A DNA stretch of 16,769 bases, from positions 1-16,769 of the forward strand of contig DATIJV010000032.1 in assembly GCA_035478255.1 (NCBI GenBank), read 5' to 3'. The DNA is from DATIJJ01 sp035478255. GTDB taxonomy: Bacteria; Pseudomonadota; Gammaproteobacteria; DSM-16500. Numbering within the stretch: position 1 is the stretch's first letter; every line of letters starts with the position of its first letter. Position numbers and translations under genes: made by a program. This document shows positions 14,927 through 16,769 of the stretch, in pieces. The notes under the pieces are model-generated. The model saw only the letters and a program-made list of their open reading frames with translations, did not search any database and was not told the DNA's origin.

Positions 14927-16666
14927 ATGTCAGAAAGCAGGTTTAATCAAAATCAGAAGGCATATGATGATTATTTTATTAAAGATCTCTTAACGAGAAA
15001 CCCGCAGGGCAATACAAAATTATATACCTTAGCTCAAGATTCTTTTTCTTATTCTGACAAGGATAGACTGTCACGTAAACTTCGCCAATTAAGCGAACCG
15101 AGCAAAACAAAGCTGCTCACTGCTATGAACGAAAACAACGAAACCTTACTTCATACCGCGCTTCGAAGCTGGAGCCGCCCCGATTATCTTATATTGGCAT
15201 TCGGCGAGAGTTTGCGATCTGATGCATTATATTGCAGGGATAAACAGGGAAATACTCCTTTTAACAGTTTTTTATTAAGGCCCTATTGGACGCCTGCAGA
15301 TGGAACGTGGCAGTTTGTCTTAAGACTATTGGATCCTCATACCGCACTGACAGAAATGAAAGAACAAGCTAATGTAAAAGTTCTCGATTACGCCGAAGCA
15401 GCCTCAGAAATGAAACAAGCTAATGCAAACGCCGAAGCAGCTCAGGACACGCCAGGTATCATGACGAGACTTCATTCATGGCTTTGGTATTCTCCAGCAT
15501 CCGCCGCACCCTCTAATGGGAACGCAGAATCAAAACAGGCTGCTCTTTATGCAAATATTTCGTTTGACCGCCTTTTCGCACAAAATACTCAGGACCTCAT
15601 GAACCCATGGCATTTGCTTGCTAAACGAGAAGATATCAGTTCTCATCCTCAATGCTGTAGTTTATTTGAAACATTATCGCGCCTATTACCAGGAAATTTA
15701 TGCGTCGAAAAAATCCTGGAAAAAGATAAAAAAGGTTTGACGCCGCTGCATCATGCAATCAAATCGCGAAATTTTGAGCTGGCGGTAAAGATGTTGGATT
15801 TCTTAAATCCAGATCAAAGAAAGGAAATTTTCGCCATTCAACATAACAAAAATGAAACCCTGTTACATTATATCTGCCAGCATGGAGACGCACACTTTCT
15901 AGGGTTTGTTCTGCAAATCCTAGGTCATAAAGAATTCTACAAGATTCATCGTCAACTCCCCTTAAAACATTATGCGGCAAATCTATCTATACACAAAAAT
16001 GATTTTGAACAAATCATGAAGAAATATACTACTTTACCTGATTTTTTTGCTTATTTTGAGAAAAAATTTGATCCTAAAAAAATCGGACAAGAGCAATCAG
16101 AGGATTATAAAAATCGCTTACAGGATTTTTTTGATTGCCTGACAGCGATTCAAAAAGATATCTCTTTACCTGCTGCAAAAGCTAGCTTTTCTGCCAAAAC
16201 ATATGGATTCGGCAAATTTCAATTTCAAGGCAGCCAGGAATATCTTGAGATGAGACTTTCCCTGGATCAAGTGAAAAAAGGGGAATTAAATCAATTTATA
16301 GAGTTTTTTATCGATGAAGCGATAAAAGCAACAGCCGCCGGTTCTTCTTCGTTTGTAACAGAATTTTACGCAGCATGGATGTTATATCAAGCCCAAACAG
16401 CGACTTCAGAAGATAAAAATGAACCGTTACGGTTAGGCGAATTAACAGGAGAAGCAGCTCAAAGATTTGCTCTGTGGGCAAACCCGAAACAACAGTCAGT
16501 TTTACCGACAACTGATGCTCCTCCATCGTATTTTGAGGCAATCGCGTCAGCCCCTCCTGCCTCAGCTCCTCCCCCTTATGAAATGCCACTCCCTTCAGCT
16601 CCTTATATGAGAGAGCAAGAGGAGCAGAAGAATCCACTACTCAATCCTGGCATACGAGGCCTATGA
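14927..16666 (+). CDS. ankyrin-like protein with PPxY and PSAP tail, candidate host-directed effector
   Basis: 579 residues, starting at an ATG with AAGGTGA at 14916-14922. No signal peptide or membrane segment is seen. Ankyrin-like helices are visible at 70-96 (NNETLLHTAL), 105-118 (DKQGNTPFNSFLL), 267-292 (DKKGLTPLHHAIKSRNFELA) and 308-332 (NKNETLLHYICQHGDAHFLG). The pair at 267-332 matches the ankyrin TPLHHA pattern best. A linker (143-175) contains an imperfect duplication. Residues 360-520 are helical-looking and unrecognised. The last 50 residues are rich in Pro and Ala and contain PPSY (532-535), PPPY (548-551) and PSAP (556-559), in animal cells ligands for WW domains of NEDD4-family ligases and for TSG101. 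A secreted effector is inferred from these motifs and the ankyrin repeats; no secretion signal can be proved by eye. Monocistronic by context. Confidence 0.85.
   Translation: MSESRFNQNQKAYDDYFIKDLLTRNPQGNTKLYTLAQDSFSYSDKDRLSRKLRQLSEPSKTKLLTAMNENNETLLHTALRSWSRPDYLILAFGESLRSDALYCRDKQGNTPFNSFLLRPYWTPADGTWQFVLRLLDPHTALTEMKEQANVKVLDYAEAASEMKQANANAEAAQDTPGIMTRLHSWLWYSPASAAPSNGNAESKQAALYANISFDRLFAQNTQDLMNPWHLLAKREDISSHPQCCSLFETLSRLLPGNLCVEKILEKDKKGLTPLHHAIKSRNFELAVKMLDFLNPDQRKEIFAIQHNKNETLLHYICQHGDAHFLGFVLQILGHKEFYKIHRQLPLKHYAANLSIHKNDFEQIMKKYTTLPDFFAYFEKKFDPKKIGQEQSEDYKNRLQDFFDCLTAIQKDISLPAAKASFSAKTYGFGKFQFQGSQEYLEMRLSLDQVKKGELNQFIEFFIDEAIKATAAGSSSFVTEFYAAWMLYQAQTATSEDKNEPLRLGELTGEAAQRFALWANPKQQSVLPTTDAPPSYFEAIASAPPASAPPPYEMPLPSAPYMREQEEQKNPLLNPGIRGL
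15351..15442 (+). repeat. imperfect tandem duplication inside the ankyrin-like gene
   Basis: The first unit starts CAGAAATGAAAGAACAAGCT (15351) and the second CAGAAATGAAACAAGCTAAT (15405). Both run on into CGCCGAAGCAGC. The second unit lacks about 16 nt relative to the first but stays in frame, giving EMKEQAN...YAEAAS and EMKQAN...NAEAAQ. It lies in the linker between the first and second ankyrin-like blocks. Confidence 0.7.
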
Positions 16667-16700
16667 TAGAAAAACGCGATGCGCTAAATCAGAACATCCC

Positions 16701-16769
16701 CCCTCCCCCACACGGTTTTTGTGGAGTTCGGTGAAAGGGGAGAGCCGTCATTGCGAGCCGTGCTTTTCG
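16701..16769. repeat. partial repeat related to the 9369-9674 element (runs off the window)
   Basis: GTGGAGTTCGGTGAAAGGGG (16721-16740) is identical to 9407-9426. The C-rich stretch to its left (16698-16709) is a decayed version of the complementary arm, leaving only CCACA (16708-16712) with TGTGG (16720-16724). It continues into GTCATTGCGAGCCGTGCTTTTCG, the beginning of what looks like another inverted repeat cut by the edge. It lies just downstream of the ankyrin-like gene and may act in its 3' end; nothing else is seen in 16667-16700. Confidence 0.7.

Overview
The window looks like a chromosomal segment of an AT-rich gammaproteobacterium. My best guess is an intracellular or host-associated member of the Legionellales (Coxiellaceae-like). 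This is inferred from the housekeeping genes gyrA, cmk and rpsA, which are gammaproteobacterial in type, from an ankyrin-like protein with eukaryote-style short motifs, and from palindromic intergenic repeats. Species cannot be assigned from the sequence alone.

The left half (about 74-9351) is a surface-glycan locus. It opens with two divergently transcribed large polytopic membrane proteins (74-1840 on minus, 2001-4181 on plus) that share a GT-C-like architecture. Next come a clear GT4 glycosyltransferase (4234-5376), a 230-nt gap with two short imperfect palindromes, two further GT-B-like proteins of 455 residues (5607-6974 and 6977-8344), and a GDP-mannose 4,6-dehydratase (8341-9351). The last three are packed as an operon, with a 2-nt gap and then an ATGA overlap. 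Together they suggest synthesis and transfer of a mannose- or 6-deoxyhexose-containing glycan. No reductase to finish a GDP-6-deoxysugar lies in the window.

The gap between gmd and rpsA (9352-9753) holds the most striking DNA feature: a 306-bp non-coding, globally palindromic element (9369-9674). It has 17-bp terminal inverted repeats and an 8-bp direct repeat (AAAATTAA) on both sides, as expected of a MITE. Inside is a 51-bp stem with one mismatch, carrying three nested hairpins. Two of these are reverse-complement copies of each other that differ at their bases by five compensatory pair changes. The element sits right against the probable rpsA terminator.

The right half contains housekeeping genes on the minus strand: gyrA (14742-12214), cmk (12217-11525, overlapping gyrA by 4 nt) and rpsA (11460-9754). 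gyrA has an extended -10 promoter. Diverging from it, under a good sigma-70-type promoter (TGGACA, 17 nt, TATAAT), is a 579-aa ankyrin-like protein (14927-16666). Its Pro-rich tail carries PPSY, PPPY and PSAP, the short motifs that recruit NEDD4-type ligases and the ESCRT-I subunit TSG101 in animal cells. I infer a candidate secreted effector. The right edge holds part of another repeat that shares 20 nt with the element at 9369-9674.
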